A stretch of DNA of 64,000 nt from Heterohyrax brucei (taxonomy: Eukaryota > Chordata > Mammalia > Hyracoidea > Procaviidae): the NCBI GenBank assembly GCA_028571685.1, contig CM053156.1, forward strand, positions 81,347,049-81,411,048, written 5' to 3'. Every line of letters begins with the position of its first letter. Position 1 is the stretch's first letter. The notes under the pieces are model-generated. The model had not been told where the DNA came from, ran no database searches, and saw only the letters and a program-made list of their open reading frames with translations. Both the position numbers and the translations under genes were made by a program. Shown here in pieces: positions 33,230 through 43,535 of this stretch.

Positions 33230-33714
33230 GAGTATGTGATTTCAGCCTGAGAGATCCTAAGCTATGAACTTGTGGGCAATGAATGCTTCGTGAAAATTCA
33301 GAAGACAGAAAATATTTCCAGACAGAAGTATCTTGCTTTGCACAAAATGGACATTCTTTCTACACTGAAGATAGACCAAGTATTTGATTTGAATCACATT
33401 CTGAATGCACACAACGAGTTCTAGATACTGAGAAACCTCTGCTGGGTCCTTTGAACCCACTCATGAAAGGCTGTACCTCTTTATCCTTTTGTAAGTACCT
33501 GTCATGTACTGTACAGTCTCAGGCTCTTCCCTGCTAGGACACCAGTCTGTTTGCCAGGACCTGCTACTTGTTCCCATTTTTATGTAAGAGACTCGTGTTG
33601 GAGAGAGGAGCGTCCCTGTGAGTGGACCTACAGCCCTCTCCATTCCAGTGCCCTCATCTGCTTCCTAAACTCTTCAGTTAGTACAAGTTACGGAAGGCAG
33701 ATGGACCAGTGTAA
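33230..33714. other. Unique non-coding sequence
   Basis: Nothing recognised. Confidence 0.5.
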
Positions 33715-33930
33715 GCTTGGGCTTCAAATCCCGGTGGTGTAACTCACAAGTAGTGACCCTGACTGACTGAGGGTCATTGAAATTCCTGGAAACTCAGTTT
33801 CTTCAAAAAAAAAAAAAAAAGGCAGTATCAGTCACTGTGTATGGTTACTGTAAGGATTAAGAGATCAGTTCCAAAAGAACATGGCACCATGCCTGAAGCA
33901 GCAGTCGTGTAAGGTTGAGTAGACATCGAC
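33715..33930 (+). mobile_element. MIR, sense
   Basis: 'TTGGGCTTCAAATCCCGGTG', 'CTGGAAACTCAGTTTCTTCA', a 17-base A run, then 'GTATGGTTACTGTAAGGATT'. Confidence 0.75.
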
Positions 33931-33942
33931 TATAGTGACTAT

Positions 33943-33994
33943 TTATGACAGGGTAGAACTGTCCCTAGGGTTTCCTAGGCTGTAATCTTTACGG
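33943..33994 (-). mobile_element. AfroSINE type B, antisense, first part
   Basis: 'GACAGGGTAGAACTGTCCCT' and 'GGCTGTAATCTTTACGG'. Broken here by a sense SINE. Confidence 0.88.
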
Positions 33995-34157
33995 CTATGG
34001 AACACTAGTGCTGCAGGGGTTAAGAACTTGGCTGCTAACCAAAAGGTTGGCAGGTCAAATCCACCAGCTGCTCCTTGGAAACCCGAGAGGACAGTCCTAC
34101 ACTGGCCTGTACATTGTTATGAATCAGAATTGACTTGGCACACAACAACAGCAAAAA
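33995..34157 (+). mobile_element. AfroSINE type A inserted in a SINE
   Basis: Head 'GGAACACTAGTGCTGCAGGG', middle 'CAGCTGCTCCTTGGAAACCC', tail 'GAATCAGAATTGACTTGGCA'. The flanks TAATCTTTACGG and TAATCTTTATAG are its imperfect target duplication. Confidence 0.92.
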
Positions 34158-34265
34158 TAATCTTTATAGGAAAAGCAGATTGTTATATCTTTCTTCTTGT
34201 GGACCGGCTGGTATGTTCGAACCTCTGGGTTAGCAGCCAAGCATGTAACCAGTGTTCCACCCCAG
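34158..34265 (-). mobile_element. AfroSINE type B, antisense, second part
   Basis: 'GAAAAGCAGATTGTTATATC' and 'TGTTCGAACCTCTGGGTTAG' complete the interrupted copy. Confidence 0.88.
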
Positions 34266-35448
34266 CTGCTTTGGAGCAGAGTAGGTCCTTGATCACAGCA
34301 GTCCTTGTTATTATTATTAAATGTAAACCATCATTATTATTTGTTGGCTCGGGCTCCCCCACCCTCACACTCTGGACTAAATTTGGTCAAAGACAAAGAT
34401 TTCTTCAAGGAGCCCCAAGGTCATGAGTATGTGGATGAAACACTTCTCTCTTCAAGGCTTTGCAGCTGGATCTTTGTCTCCTGGCTTTTTACAGCACAGT
34501 GCACCTTTGGTGAGTGTGCCAACATGTGCAGAGAAGCAAAGCCTCCATGGGCAGTGGCCGCTGCAAAGAGACCAGGTCCATTTTTCAGCCTTTCATGCTG
34601 TCAGTGCCGAAGACCTTGGGATTTTTATAATCCAAATTGATACTCTCTAGGAAATCTCTTCCACTCGAGCTCTCTACCCTGGAAAGATTCATTTCCTCGC
34701 GAGCACTTCTGCAGCCCTGGTAGAGAGTGGTGGCCGGGACTGAATTCCTCACCCTGCCTTGACAAGGTGCAGGGCCTGCTAATTTGAATCCTCTGTTGCT
34801 TCCTTCCACCTGGCACTGTTTGATTTATCTGCACTTGTTTGTGGATTCACTGATCACATTCCTATGACTCTTACACCTCCATCTATTTCCGTTTGCGGCT
34901 CCTTTCGGGTGATTTCTTACATCACCTCGTACCACCTGCTCCAACCTGACAAATGACCAACTCCAACTGTTGCTCCTGGCCTGGCATGGTCCCTTCTGAA
35001 GGATATAAATGATGCAGTGCAGAGGGATAATGATGCTCTCATAAGCATACACTTGTTCCCCTTTCAGTCTGCCCTGTTTGAAATTCAAGCTCGCCACGGC
35101 TGCTCACTGCAGCCCTAGCCAAGGTGGTAAGAAGGCAACCGGAGCAGCTGAGAGATCCATGCACACCCATATGAGATCAGAGCACTCATGGGGGGCATGC
35201 CTTTTAGGGATCTAGCATCTTACTTTGCTGCAGTTAAAAATCAGAAGGCAGTGGCAGGTGTCTCCTTTAGCCAGTGGTGCTGTGGGGTCCTAGAGTCCTG
35301 GAGTCTGGTGGCAGGAAGGGACTGTGAGGTCCTAGATGTGTGTGGGATAGAGGAAGTACCTTGGCCACCTGCCTTACCTGCTTAGTGGTTCTCATCAGGA
35401 GGGACATAGCTTCTCACGCTTCTGTCCCTCCTAAATGTTGCCCCATCT
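34266..35448. other. Unique non-coding sequence, about 1.2 kb
   Basis: A short TTA run at about 34309-34320. No gene or repeat recognised in the rest. Confidence 0.5.
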
Positions 35449-35561
35449 GGGAGCTTTGTTGGCATAACAGTTAAGCACTGACTGCTCACCAAAAATTTGG
35501 TGATTTGAACCTACCCAGCAGCTCTGAGACTAAAGATCTGCTTCCCTAGAGGTTAAACCCC
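35449..35561 (+). mobile_element. AfroSINE type B, first part
   Basis: Head 'GGGAGCTTTGTTGGCATAAC' through 'AAAGATCTGCTTCCCTAGAG'. Split by an antisense type A copy. Confidence 0.88.
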
Positions 35562-35721
35562 AAACCAAACCCAGTGCTGTCAAGTTGCTCTGATTCACAG
35601 TGACCCTACAGGACAGAGTGGGAGTGCCCCACAGAGTTTCCAAGGAGCACCTGGTGGATTTGAACTGCCAACCTTGAAGCTAGCAGATGAAGCACTTAAG
35701 CACTATGCCACTAGAGTTTCC
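35562..35721 (-). mobile_element. AfroSINE type A, antisense, inserted in a SINE
   Basis: 'CCCAAACCAAACCCAGTGCT', 'CCCACAGAGTTTCCAAGGAG' and 'CACTATGCCACTAGAGTTTC'. Complete. Confidence 0.94.
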
Positions 35722-35826
35722 CCATGGAGATTATAGCCTAGAAAACGCTGTGGGGTATTTCTGCACAATTACATGGAGTCACTGTGCACTGGAATGGACT
35801 CAAAAGCACCTAACACCACCAACACC
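35722..35826 (+). mobile_element. AfroSINE type B, second part
   Basis: 'GGAGATTATAGCCTAGAAAA' resumes the outer copy, and 'GTGCACTGGAATGGACTCAA' with CACCTAACACCACC ends it. Confidence 0.88.
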
Positions 35827-35842
35827 ATGCTGTTTTGCACCA

Positions 35843-36175
35843 TGTTAAGGATGGAATTGGGTCCCCATGAAAAGAAAGTCCAGGAGTCCTAATCCACAGA
35901 GCTCTGGATATAGCCATGTTTGGGGACGGAGTTTTCTTTGCTGTGTGGATGAGACCAGATCAGTGCAGGGTGTGTCCTAAACCTCATCACTTCTGAGTTA
36001 GAAAAAGAGCAGATTAGACTTAGAGGAAGCACAGATGGGGGGAAACGGACCCTATCTGATGGTGAGACCAACAGCCCAAACCATAGGTTTTTCTAGATAC
36101 AATCTAGAGCTCCATTTGGGGCCATGGATTTATGAAAACAACTTAAATACCCCTTGTTAGAGGATGAGTTACATT
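35843..36175 (+). mobile_element. MaLR-like LTR fragment, sense
   Basis: It starts 'TGTTAAGGATGGAATTGGGT' (compare TGTTATGGATTGAATTGTGT of MaLR-type LTRs), with 'TTCTGAGTTAGAAAAAGAGC' in the middle. The 3' boundary is unclear. Confidence 0.6.
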
Positions 36176-36179
36176 CAGG

Positions 36180-36368
36180 CATCCCTGGTGTTGTGAACAG
36201 TTAGAAAGCTGGGCTGCCCAAGGCTGGAGACTCAAGTCCCTCCAGAGAGACCTTGGAAGTAACGCCTGGCAATCTACTTCTGGAAAAAAATGCAGGCACT
36301 GTAAACCCTGTGGAGCAGACTCAGGGGGTCATCATGAGTAAGAATCGACCCAACAGCAGGCAACTGGT
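36180..36368 (+). mobile_element. AfroSINE type C, sense
   Basis: 'CATCCCTGGTGTTGTGAACA', 'ACGCCTGGCAATCTACTTCT', 'GGTCATCATGAGTAAGAATC'. Confidence 0.85.
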
Positions 36369-36379
36369 AAATAAATTAA

Positions 36380-37065
36380 GGCGCATCAACATGCTTTGGT
36401 ACCAGAAAGGTCCAGCAGGCTCTGCTGCACTGTCAGGATTTAAGGGTCTGGGTCTTAAATGCTTTTGAGCAGCCACCCCTTTGGAAGCAAGAGAGAACGA
36501 AGAAAACTAAAGACATTTGGGAAAGATTAGTCCCAAGGACTCATGGAGTACAGCTACCACAGCCTCCACAAGACGGAGTGTGTTACAACCAGATGGTCCC
36601 AGCTACCGTCACTGACTCTTGGGACAGGGATCACAGCAGAGGGTCCTGGACAGAGCTGGATAAAAATGTAGAACAAAATTCGAACTCAGAGAAACCAAAA
36701 CAAAAATAGAGACTTACTGGCCTTACAAAGACTGGAAAAACCGTGAGAGTGTGACCCCTGGACACCCTTTTAGCTCAGTAGTGAAGTCATTCCTGAGGTT
36801 CACCCTTCAGCCAAAGAGTAGACTGGCCCATAAAGCAAAATGAGACGAAAGGCACACACCAGCTCCGGAACAAGGACTAGAAGGCAGGAGGGCACAGGAA
36901 AGCTGATCATAGGGACCCCAAAGTCAAGAAGGGAGAGTGTTGACATGTCATGGGGTTGTTAACCAATGTAGCAGAACAATACATGTGCTCACTTTAATGA
37001 GAACCCAGTTTGTTCTGTAAACCTTCATCTAATGTACGAAAAGAGAAAAAGAAGGTGAAGACTAA
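36380..37065 (+). mobile_element. Probable LINE 3'-end repeat, family not certain
   Basis: About 690 bp without other repeats, ending 'CTGTAAACCTTCATCTAATG' and an A-rich tail (GAAAAAGAAGG). It contains 'GGACAGGGATCACAGCAGAG' and 'GACACCCTTTTAGCTCAGTA'. I recall similar text as an interspersed repeat in elephant-type genomes, but there is only one copy here, so the call rests on memory and on the tail. Confidence 0.4.
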
Positions 37066-37125
37066 GATGTATTTTTTTTAAAGACTGCTAGTAAGAAATT
37101 CTTCCCAACCCATATCTAAACCAAG

Positions 37126-37643
37126 TATTTTAGTCAGCTAGTGCTGCTCTAATAGAAATACCAGAGTAGATGGTTTTAACAAAGGAAAGTTTGTTCTTAC
37201 ACAGTAGGCTACAAGTTCAAATTCAGAATGTCTGCTCCAGGAGAAGGCTTTCCTCCTTGTTGGCTCTGGAGGAAAGTCTGGTATTCTATCAGTCTTTGTC
37301 CAGGGAGCATTTTGGCACAGGAACTTCAGGTCTGAAGGACACGCTCTTCTCCCAGTGCTGCTTTCTTGATGGCGTGAGGTTCCCAACTCTCTGCTTGCTT
37401 CTCTTTCTTTTTATCTCTTGTAGGATGAAAGGATTAAGGGTGGGACAAGCCATACTCCAGGGAAACTCCCTTTACAGTGGAGCAGGGAGGCAATCCTATG
37501 AAGGGATTTACAGTCCCACCCTAATCCTTTAACATACAGCACAGGAAAATCACAAAATGGAGGACAATCACAAAATACTGGAAATCATGGCCCAGACACA
37601 TGGCTACACACATTTTTGGGGAGACACAATTCAATTCGTGACA
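37126..37643 (-). mobile_element. MaLR-like solo LTR, antisense, with exact 5-bp target duplication
   Basis: 518 bp. The reverse strand begins TGTCACGAATTGAATTGTGT and ends CTAGCTGACTAAAATA. CCAAG lies on both sides (37121-37125 and 37644-37648), matching the 5-bp duplication of ERVL/MaLR integration. There is no internal sequence, so it is a solo LTR left by recombination. No retroviral protein is present. Confidence 0.88.
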
Positions 37644-37648
37644 CCAAG

Positions 37649-38202
37649 CAAGAAACACTCACCAAAGCAGAATGGGATCCAAATGCAGCTCTAGTGAGAG
37701 AAGCGGCCTTGAACTTGAGCCAAAACGGCTTTCTCATCTCCCTGCCCTCTGGGATAGCACTTGGAGAAGAAAAGAACGTGTGAGGAAGAGGAGGAAGATC
37801 GCTTGAGCAACAGCCTGTATGTAAGGCATCAACCCACCCAAGCAGGCAGCCTTCCACCAGGGAGAAGAAGGAGAGGTTCCTTCTCTGGTCTTCCAAGAGC
37901 GTGGACATGCCTAGTTCATGCGTAGAGGCACTAACCTGGAGACAGGAAGACAAGAGTGCCCTCTCCACACGTGCTCTGTCTTGGAACCGTGGCTCTGATG
38001 GAGAATTAAGGGAAAAGGAAGGACGTGGCCAAGACAGTGTGCTCTTAACTTAAATGGGTGTGTTTGTGTGTGTGCGCGTGCTCACTTGCACGTGTTCACA
38101 CCGAAACTCCCCATGATAGCATGTTGTGAAAGTGGGCTTTTGCTTTCTACTTCAAATATTTTGGCACTGGGTTTTTTGGTTTTTTTTTTTTTAATAAGGA
38201 CT
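37649..38202. other. Unique non-coding sequence
   Basis: A TGTGCGCG-type repeat at 38058-38080 and a poly-T run at 38181-38192. Nothing else recognised. Confidence 0.5.
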
Positions 38203-38246
38203 ACAGGGTCGCCATGAGTCAGATCCGACTCGATGGCACTTGGCTA
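38203..38246 (+). mobile_element. AfroSINE/RTE 3' terminus
   Basis: 'CAGGGTCGCCATGAGTCAGA' followed by 'TCCGACTCGATGGCACTTGG' keeps its CpGs. Only the tail is present. Confidence 0.75.
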
Positions 38247-38369
38247 GCTTGGCATATGTTTGCTAATTAAAGAAGAGAGAGGAAGAAAGGAAGAGAAAAG
38301 GAAGGGGGAAAGTAGGCATCACTTTACTCTCAGAGAATGTATTTGCAATAGTAACAGCAGTAGAGTAAT

Positions 38370-38530
38370 GGCAGCATCTGGTATTTGTTGAGTGACTGGC
38401 TCTGTAAACCAGACTCTTCTGAGCACATTAGTTCTGAGTTGTTTATTCCTTGTCTTCAGTCTGTGAGATGGGCATTATTATTATGCATAATTTACACATG
38501 AGGAAACAGACCTGGGACCTCCAAATAAAT
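38370..38530 (-). mobile_element. MIR, antisense
   Basis: 'TTTGTTGAGTGACTGGCTCT', 'GAGATGGGCATTATTATTAT' and 'ACATGAGGAAACAGACCTGG'. Confidence 0.75.
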
Positions 38531-39040
38531 TCCCAGAAGTCACTAAACACTCACCCAAGACCTCCATTTAAAATTAAACCTTTGATGAAACATTAAAGCT
38601 CCTTTTTCGTGTGTGAAACAAAGCAAAGCAAAACTGGAATTCTGCAGACACCCACAACCAGGACCGAAGACTCCATGAGACCTGGCAAGCACAGTGCCAA
38701 GGGCTCATGGAACTTTTGGGGGGGCAGGGTGCAAAATGATTTTTTGTTTTTAAATCAAGAAGAGAAACATTAACTTGTAGGGTCCAAACAAAGAAAATGT
38801 GTCATTTTTTTCCTCACATTAGGAAAGAAGTGAAATTTTTAGGGTCTACAAAAATCTATGAAATCTGGCCCAAATCAGAAGGGAAAAAATTCGGGGAGTA
38901 GATTAAAGTAATATCAAGAGTAATTTTTAATGTCGATATTGTTATGGTATTAGGGACCCATGAAGGCAGAAGAGCCAGGGCTCATAGGAGGCGTACTGCC
39001 CAGCCTGCCCCCAAACATGTCACCCAACCCACGTACGTTT
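38531..39040. other. Unique non-coding sequence
   Basis: Nothing recognised. Confidence 0.5.
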
Positions 39041-39139
39041 GTCCTTGTTGGGTGCCTGTTGGCCCCAAGTCATGGTGACCCTATATGACAGAGTAGAATT
39101 GCCTCATAGGATTTTCTGGACTGTAGTCATTATGAAAAC
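39041..39139 (-). mobile_element. AfroSINE type B, antisense, first part
   Basis: 'CAAGTCATGGTGACCCTATA' and 'CTGGACTGTAGTCATTATGA'. It resumes at about 39236 with GGAAGCAGATTGCC. Confidence 0.85.
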
Positions 39140-39235
39140 AAGCCCTGGTGGTACAGCTGTTAAGTACTCTGCTGCTAGTGTTGCTATGAGTCAGAATTGA
39201 CTTGACGGAAAATGGGTTTGGTTTTGGTTTGGTAT
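39140..39235 (+). mobile_element. AfroSINE with large internal deletion
   Basis: Head 'AAGCCCTGGTGGTACAGCTG' jumps from 'CTCTGCTGCTAG' straight to the tail 'GTTGCTATGAGTCAGAATTG', missing about 80 bp. The TTGGTTTTGGTTTGG tail is intact. Confidence 0.88.
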
Positions 39236-39256
39236 TTCTGGAAGCAGATTGCCTTC

Positions 39257-39465
39257 TCAAAAAACCAAACCAAAACAAAACCCATTACTATTCCAACTCA
39301 GGGTGTGACCCTCTAGAACAAAGTAGAAGTGGCCCATAGGGTGGCCAAGGCTGTGACCTTTACAGGAGCAGAGTGTCAGGTCTTCCTCCTGCAGAGCTGT
39401 TGGGTTGGTTCAAACTGCTGAGCTTTTGGTGAGTCACCAATCACTCCACTACTGTGCCTTCCACC
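39257..39465 (-). mobile_element. AfroSINE type B, antisense
   Basis: 'AAAACCAAACCAAAACAAAA' tail, then 'GGCTGTGACCTTTACAGGAG' and 'CCACTACTGTGCCTTCC'. Confidence 0.88.
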
Positions 39466-39782
39466 TGAGTTTGCGTCACATCAATGTCATCTCATCTACC
39501 ATCAGGGAAAGTCTGTTCTCAGATCTAAGTGGACACAGCGCTGCTCTGTTGTGGCCTAAACTGTCATCTTCTTGGACCTGCCTGTGTGGAGTCCCCAGTG
39601 ATGAGATGGATGAAGCTTCAGAAGTGAAAGAGAAATGACTTGACAAGAATCTCAAGAGTTATATACACGATGGCCAGGGAGTGCCAGGGGCTTGAGCTGC
39701 ATCTTTAGAAAAGAAATGTGTGGGAAAACTGAACACCTGCCCATGGCCTCACTAATGAAGATTCTAGTTTAGTGTAAGTCGT
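39466..39782. other. Unique non-coding sequence
   Basis: Nothing recognised. Confidence 0.5.
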
Positions 39783-39992
39783 TCTTGAGGACTCTTCGGG
39801 TGGTACAGAGGGTTGATGCACCCAGCTGGGTGTTGAAAGGTGGGATGTTGAAGTCTGCCCAAAGGTACCATGGAAGACAGGCTGCCAATCAACTTCCAGA
39901 GCATCGGCCATCAAAGACCCCACAGGGCACAGTTTTACTCTGCCATGCACGGGGTCTCCATGAGGCTGCGTCAGCTCTACAGGAACTGGTTT
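39783..39992 (+). mobile_element. AfroSINE type C, sense
   Basis: 'AGGACTCTTCGGGTGGTACA', 'GAAGACAGGCTGCCAATCAA' and 'CTCTGCCATGCACGGGGTCT'. Confidence 0.85.
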
Positions 39993-40950
39993 TCTGTTGG
40001 TGAAAAGCTGGGGCAGAAGACACCAATGTGGAACCTTGCTGTAAAAGTGTTCTCTGCAATTCTTTATCAGAACACAGGCCAGCTTTCAAATGAAGGTGTG
40101 ACGGACATTATTAGTCTTAAGATTTTTAGTCCTTGAATGAAACTTTGGATTCTTAGGGTACTTTAGAGGGTGGGGTTATAATAACCAGGACTATTTCCAT
40201 TTCACATGGCAGAAAATTCAGTTCAAATTGGCTTCAAGACAGACTTTATTTGGTCTCTTAACCAAGTAGCATAGGGGTGAATCTAGCTGCACACACAGCT
40301 GGATTCAGGAGTCTGTGCTGACCTCTTTGTCTTCATGCTGGTGATCTCCACACTGGGAGACAGCAGGAAAATAAGGATTGTCTTCCTTCAGTGATTGCAA
40401 CAAAGAATCTGGAGTCCTTCTTTTGACCCCTCTCAGAGGGCAAACAGTGGAGCGGTCCGAAAATCTTGAGCTTGGGTTTTGTGTTCATCAGGGCACCAGG
40501 GGTGAGTTGGCTTCTCCTGAACTACACAGACTGACAGCACGGAGAGAATTTTACTCCAAAGCAAAACCCAAACCAGAGTGTTGTTGATCAACAAATAAGT
40601 GGGCGCCAGAGGAGACAGATGCCAACTCCCGTGTGGGATTGATATCGTGGCCGATTAGCCTTCAGACTCCACCAAGTTCATGCCTATGCCTTGAAAATTG
40701 ATGCCAAATTTTATCTTGGAGCACTTTCTGAAAAAAACATGACAAGTTGTAGTCTGGATTTGTCCTCAAAGAAAGCTGGTCTCTGAATTGTGTCACCGTA
40801 CCCCAGGATCACCCAATGCCTGCATTGAGCTCGCGGCATGGCTGATCAAATCCATAGAAAGTGTTTTATTTTAATCAGTCAGTCAATTAAAAAACAAGCA
40901 GGGAAACAAAAGATCTACACCATAAATAAAACCTCATATTAGGCTTCTGT
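39993..40950. other. Unique or very old repeat sequence
   Basis: 40190-40610 has the feel of a decayed DNA transposon (TTTCACATGGCAGAAAATTC) but I cannot name it. The remainder is unremarkable. Confidence 0.4.
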
Positions 40951-41152
40951 CAGGAGCCTAGGTGAGTCAGTCAGTTTGTGATCAGCTGCTAACCTAAAGC
41001 CTTGCTGTTTGAACCTACCTGAAAGCCCCACAGAAGAAAGCCTTGGCAAAGCGCTTCCCTAAAAATTACAGTTCCGCCTTGTAACACATGCAGTCTGCAG
41101 TGACCATGAAATGGAATTAACTTGACAGCAATATGTTTGTATTTTTGGTTTA
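40951..41152 (+). mobile_element. AfroSINE type B, sense, diverged
   Basis: 'GATCAGCTGCTAACCTAAAG', 'GCAAAGCGCTTCCCTAAAAA' and 'GAAATGGAATTAACTTGACA'. Confidence 0.82.
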
Positions 41153-41157
41153 AGCAT

Positions 41158-41197
41158 CTTTCTCTGTCTCTCTCTCTCTCACACACACACACACACG
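41158..41197. repeat. (CT)n(CA)n microsatellite
   Basis: CTCTGTCTCTCTCTCTCTC followed by CACACACACACACAC. Confidence 0.93.
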
Positions 41198-41554
41198 TGC
41201 ACACATAAATTTGATCAAATATTTCCTACAAAATAGCCTAATTTCCTTTGACAGTGTCACTCTTTGGGCTACCGTTAGGAATTCAGTTAGCAAAGTTAAC
41301 TGAACTTTTTGCAACCACGCGCCAATGAATACTCACAAAGCAGAGTTCCTGTTCCACTCCACTCTTGAGAGTTCAGTCGTACCTAAAAAAAAGAGTCAAA
41401 ATGAAGCTGCTCTGTTACCTTGACTTCCAAAGAGCAACACCACATCTCCTCAACATTGAGTTCAGACTCTAGAATTCTCTGTGGTTCCCTTGTCAGAAGG
41501 ATAAGTCAACCTTCAACAAATGTTTCCTGAGTGCTTGTAGGTAAGCTGTTCTGC
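41198..41554. other. Unique non-coding sequence
   Basis: Nothing recognised. Confidence 0.5.
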
Positions 41555-41730
41555 TGACGAGTGTTAGTGGTGCAATGATTACGTGCTCAGTTACAGACAG
41601 AAAGATTTGTTGGTTCAAATCCACCCAGCAGCTCCATGGGAGAAAGACCTTGCAATCTGCTCCCATAAATATCACAGCTTAGAAAATCCTATGGAACAGT
41701 TCTACCCTGTCATGTAGGGTAACAACAAGT
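41555..41730 (+). mobile_element. AfroSINE type B, sense
   Basis: 'GTGTTAGTGGTGCAATGATT', 'TTGGTTCAAATCCACCCAGC' and 'CCTTGCAATCTGCTCCCATA'. The tail is cut short where RTE sequence begins. Confidence 0.85.
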
Positions 41731-41734
41731 CTAC

Positions 41735-42512
41735 CTTGTTAGCAACCTGCAATATGCAGATAGCACAAACTTGTTTGCTGAAAGTGAAGAGGACTTGAAG
41801 CACCTACTGATGGAGACCCAAGACTGTAACAGCCTTCAGTGTGGATTACAACGTAACATAAACAAAACAAAAATTCTCAGAACTGGAGCAATAAACAACA
41901 TGATAGGTAGAAGGAGGATCAAAGTTGTCAAGGATTTCATTTTATTTGGATCCACAATCAACGGCAATGGAAGCAGCAGTCAAGAAATCAAATGATGCAT
42001 TGCACTGAGCCAATTGGCTGCAAAATGCCTCTTTAAAGTCTTTTGCAGAGATGTCACTTTCAGGAGTAAGGTGCACCTGGTCCAAGCCATGATATTTTCA
42101 GTCACCTTATATGCATGCAAAAGTTGGGCAATGAGTTCGGAAGGCCAGAGAAGAATTGACGCCTTTTAATTATGGTGTTGGTGATGAATATTGAATATAT
42201 CATAGACTGCCAGAACAAACAAGTCTGTCTTGGAAGACTTAAGTCCAAATGCTCCCTGGAAGCATGGATAATGAGACTTCGTCTCACATATTTGGAACAT
42301 GTTATCAGGAAGAACTGGTCATGCTTGGTAAGGTCAGCAAAAAATATGAAGACCAGAGAAAAGATGCACTGACACAGTGGCTGCAACATTAGGCACCAGC
42401 ATGGCAATCGTGAGGACGGCACAGGACCAGGCAGTGTTCTGTTCTACTGTACGGAGGATCACCACGAGTTGGAACCAACTTGACAGCCCCTAACAACAAA
42501 CAACCAGTGGAT
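41735..42512 (+). mobile_element. RTE LINE, 3' about 780 bp, sense
   Basis: The frames include FAESEEDLKHLLMET and NKTKILRTGA, then KVVKDFILFGSTINGNGSSS with QEIK, and later RLKSKCSLEAWIMRLRLTYL. These follow the reverse-transcriptase tail of BovB/RTE-type elements in order. The YADD-type catalytic core lies just at or before the start and is decayed (ATGCAGATAGC for the ADD/ADS position). Stops and frameshifts make it a 5'-truncated, dead copy. The tail is 'CCCTAACAACAAACAACC'. Confidence 0.95.
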
Positions 42513-42984
42513 CAAAATTGGCTGGAAGGGCCCAACAATAACCCTGTGTTAATTAAGACTTGGTGCTAGGGGCTGGGCTGGACACGCACATCAACAAGCC
42601 ATGCGTGGGTGGGTCTTGGCTTCATACTGCTTCAGACCCAGTGTGAAGACCCAAAAGTTACGCGGTGCGGTCCAGTACAAAGAAAAATACGAAGCGTGAC
42701 TCAAACTGAAACCAATAATTCAAATGTGTTCAATTAAGGAATAAACTTAGTTAAATATTCATGGCTATGTAGCGAGCTTGGTTAAGCTAGTGAGGAAGTA
42801 ACAAGGACCAACAGAGACAAGATGGCATGAAAGAAAAATGAAGTCAACAGAAGGCGCAGCTAGGGATAAGGCAGAGAGAATATAGCAGGAAAGCTCAGGG
42901 AAGAGGGCCTGAAAGCAGAGAAATAAATGAGTGGCAGCTAATACAAGAAGTACTTTGCAAAGTACCTTGGTGCTCAGTAAGCAC
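42513..42984. other. Unique sequence ending in a MIR-like 3' end
   Basis: 42945-42990 (AAAGTACCTTGGTGCTCAGT) resembles a MIR end. The rest is unrecognised. Confidence 0.45.
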
Positions 42985-43130
42985 TGTTGTTGTTATTGTT
43001 GTTGTTACGATTATAAGCTAAGGGCTGAAAGGAAGGTGTGATTGCAATTAGCTTAATGGAGGAAAGCTTGGTAACTCCAAAGCCAAACCAAACCCACTGT
43101 CATTGAGTCGATTCCAACTCATAGAGACCC
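42985..43130. repeat. Direct duplication, left copy
   Basis: From TTG repeats through 'GAAAGGAAGGTGTGATTGCA' and 'GGAGGAAAGCTTGGTAA' into the tail of an antisense AfroSINE (from 43078). The same order recurs at 43409-43535. Confidence 0.85.
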
Positions 43131-43170
43131 TGCCCATTGCCATCTAGGTGATTTCAACTCACAGCAACTA
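43078..43170 (-). mobile_element. AfroSINE tail fragments, antisense
   Basis: 'CCAAACCAAACCCACTGTCA' to 'GAGACCCTGCCCATTGCCAT', then a second small fragment 'GTGATTTCAACTCACAGCAA'. Both are cut before the LTR. Confidence 0.75.
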
Positions 43171-43408
43171 TCTTAGTCATCTAGTGCTGCTATAACAGAA
43201 ATAGCCCAAGTGAACCGCTGTGAAAACAGAAATTTTATTCTATCACAGGGCAGTAGGCTGCAAATCCAAATTCGGGGCATCAGCTCCAGGGGAAGTCTTT
43301 CTCTGTTGATTCTGGAGGAAGGATCTTGTCATCAATCTCACACTGGACGGGGATCTTGAGGGGAAGGAGCCCGAGGTCCTTCCAAAGGACCCACTCTGCT
43401 GTGTGTTC
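43171..43408 (-). mobile_element. MaLR-like LTR fragment, antisense
   Basis: 'TTAGTCATCTAGTGCTGCTA', 'AAATTCGGGGCATCAGCTCC', 'GATTCTGGAGGAAGGATCTT' match the LTRs at 9242 and 37126. It stops at 'CTGCTGTGTGTTCTT', about half length. Confidence 0.85.
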
Positions 43409-43535
43409 TTACCATTGTTGTTATTCTCAGGAGCCAAGGACTGAGAGGAAGGTATGACTGCAATTCGCTTGAGGGAGGAAAGCTTGGTAAGCAAACAGCC
43501 AAACTAAACGCACTGTCTGTTCCAACTTATAGAGA
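43409..43535. repeat. Direct duplication, right copy
   Basis: 'GAGAGGAAGGTATGACTGCA', 'GAGGGAGGAAAGCTTGGTAA' repeat the segment starting at 42985 and continue into the same SINE. Confidence 0.85.

Noticed and set aside
41771-42372. RTE reverse-transcriptase frames as a live gene
   Set aside because: Frameshifted, 5' truncated and lacking the endonuclease and most of the catalytic core.
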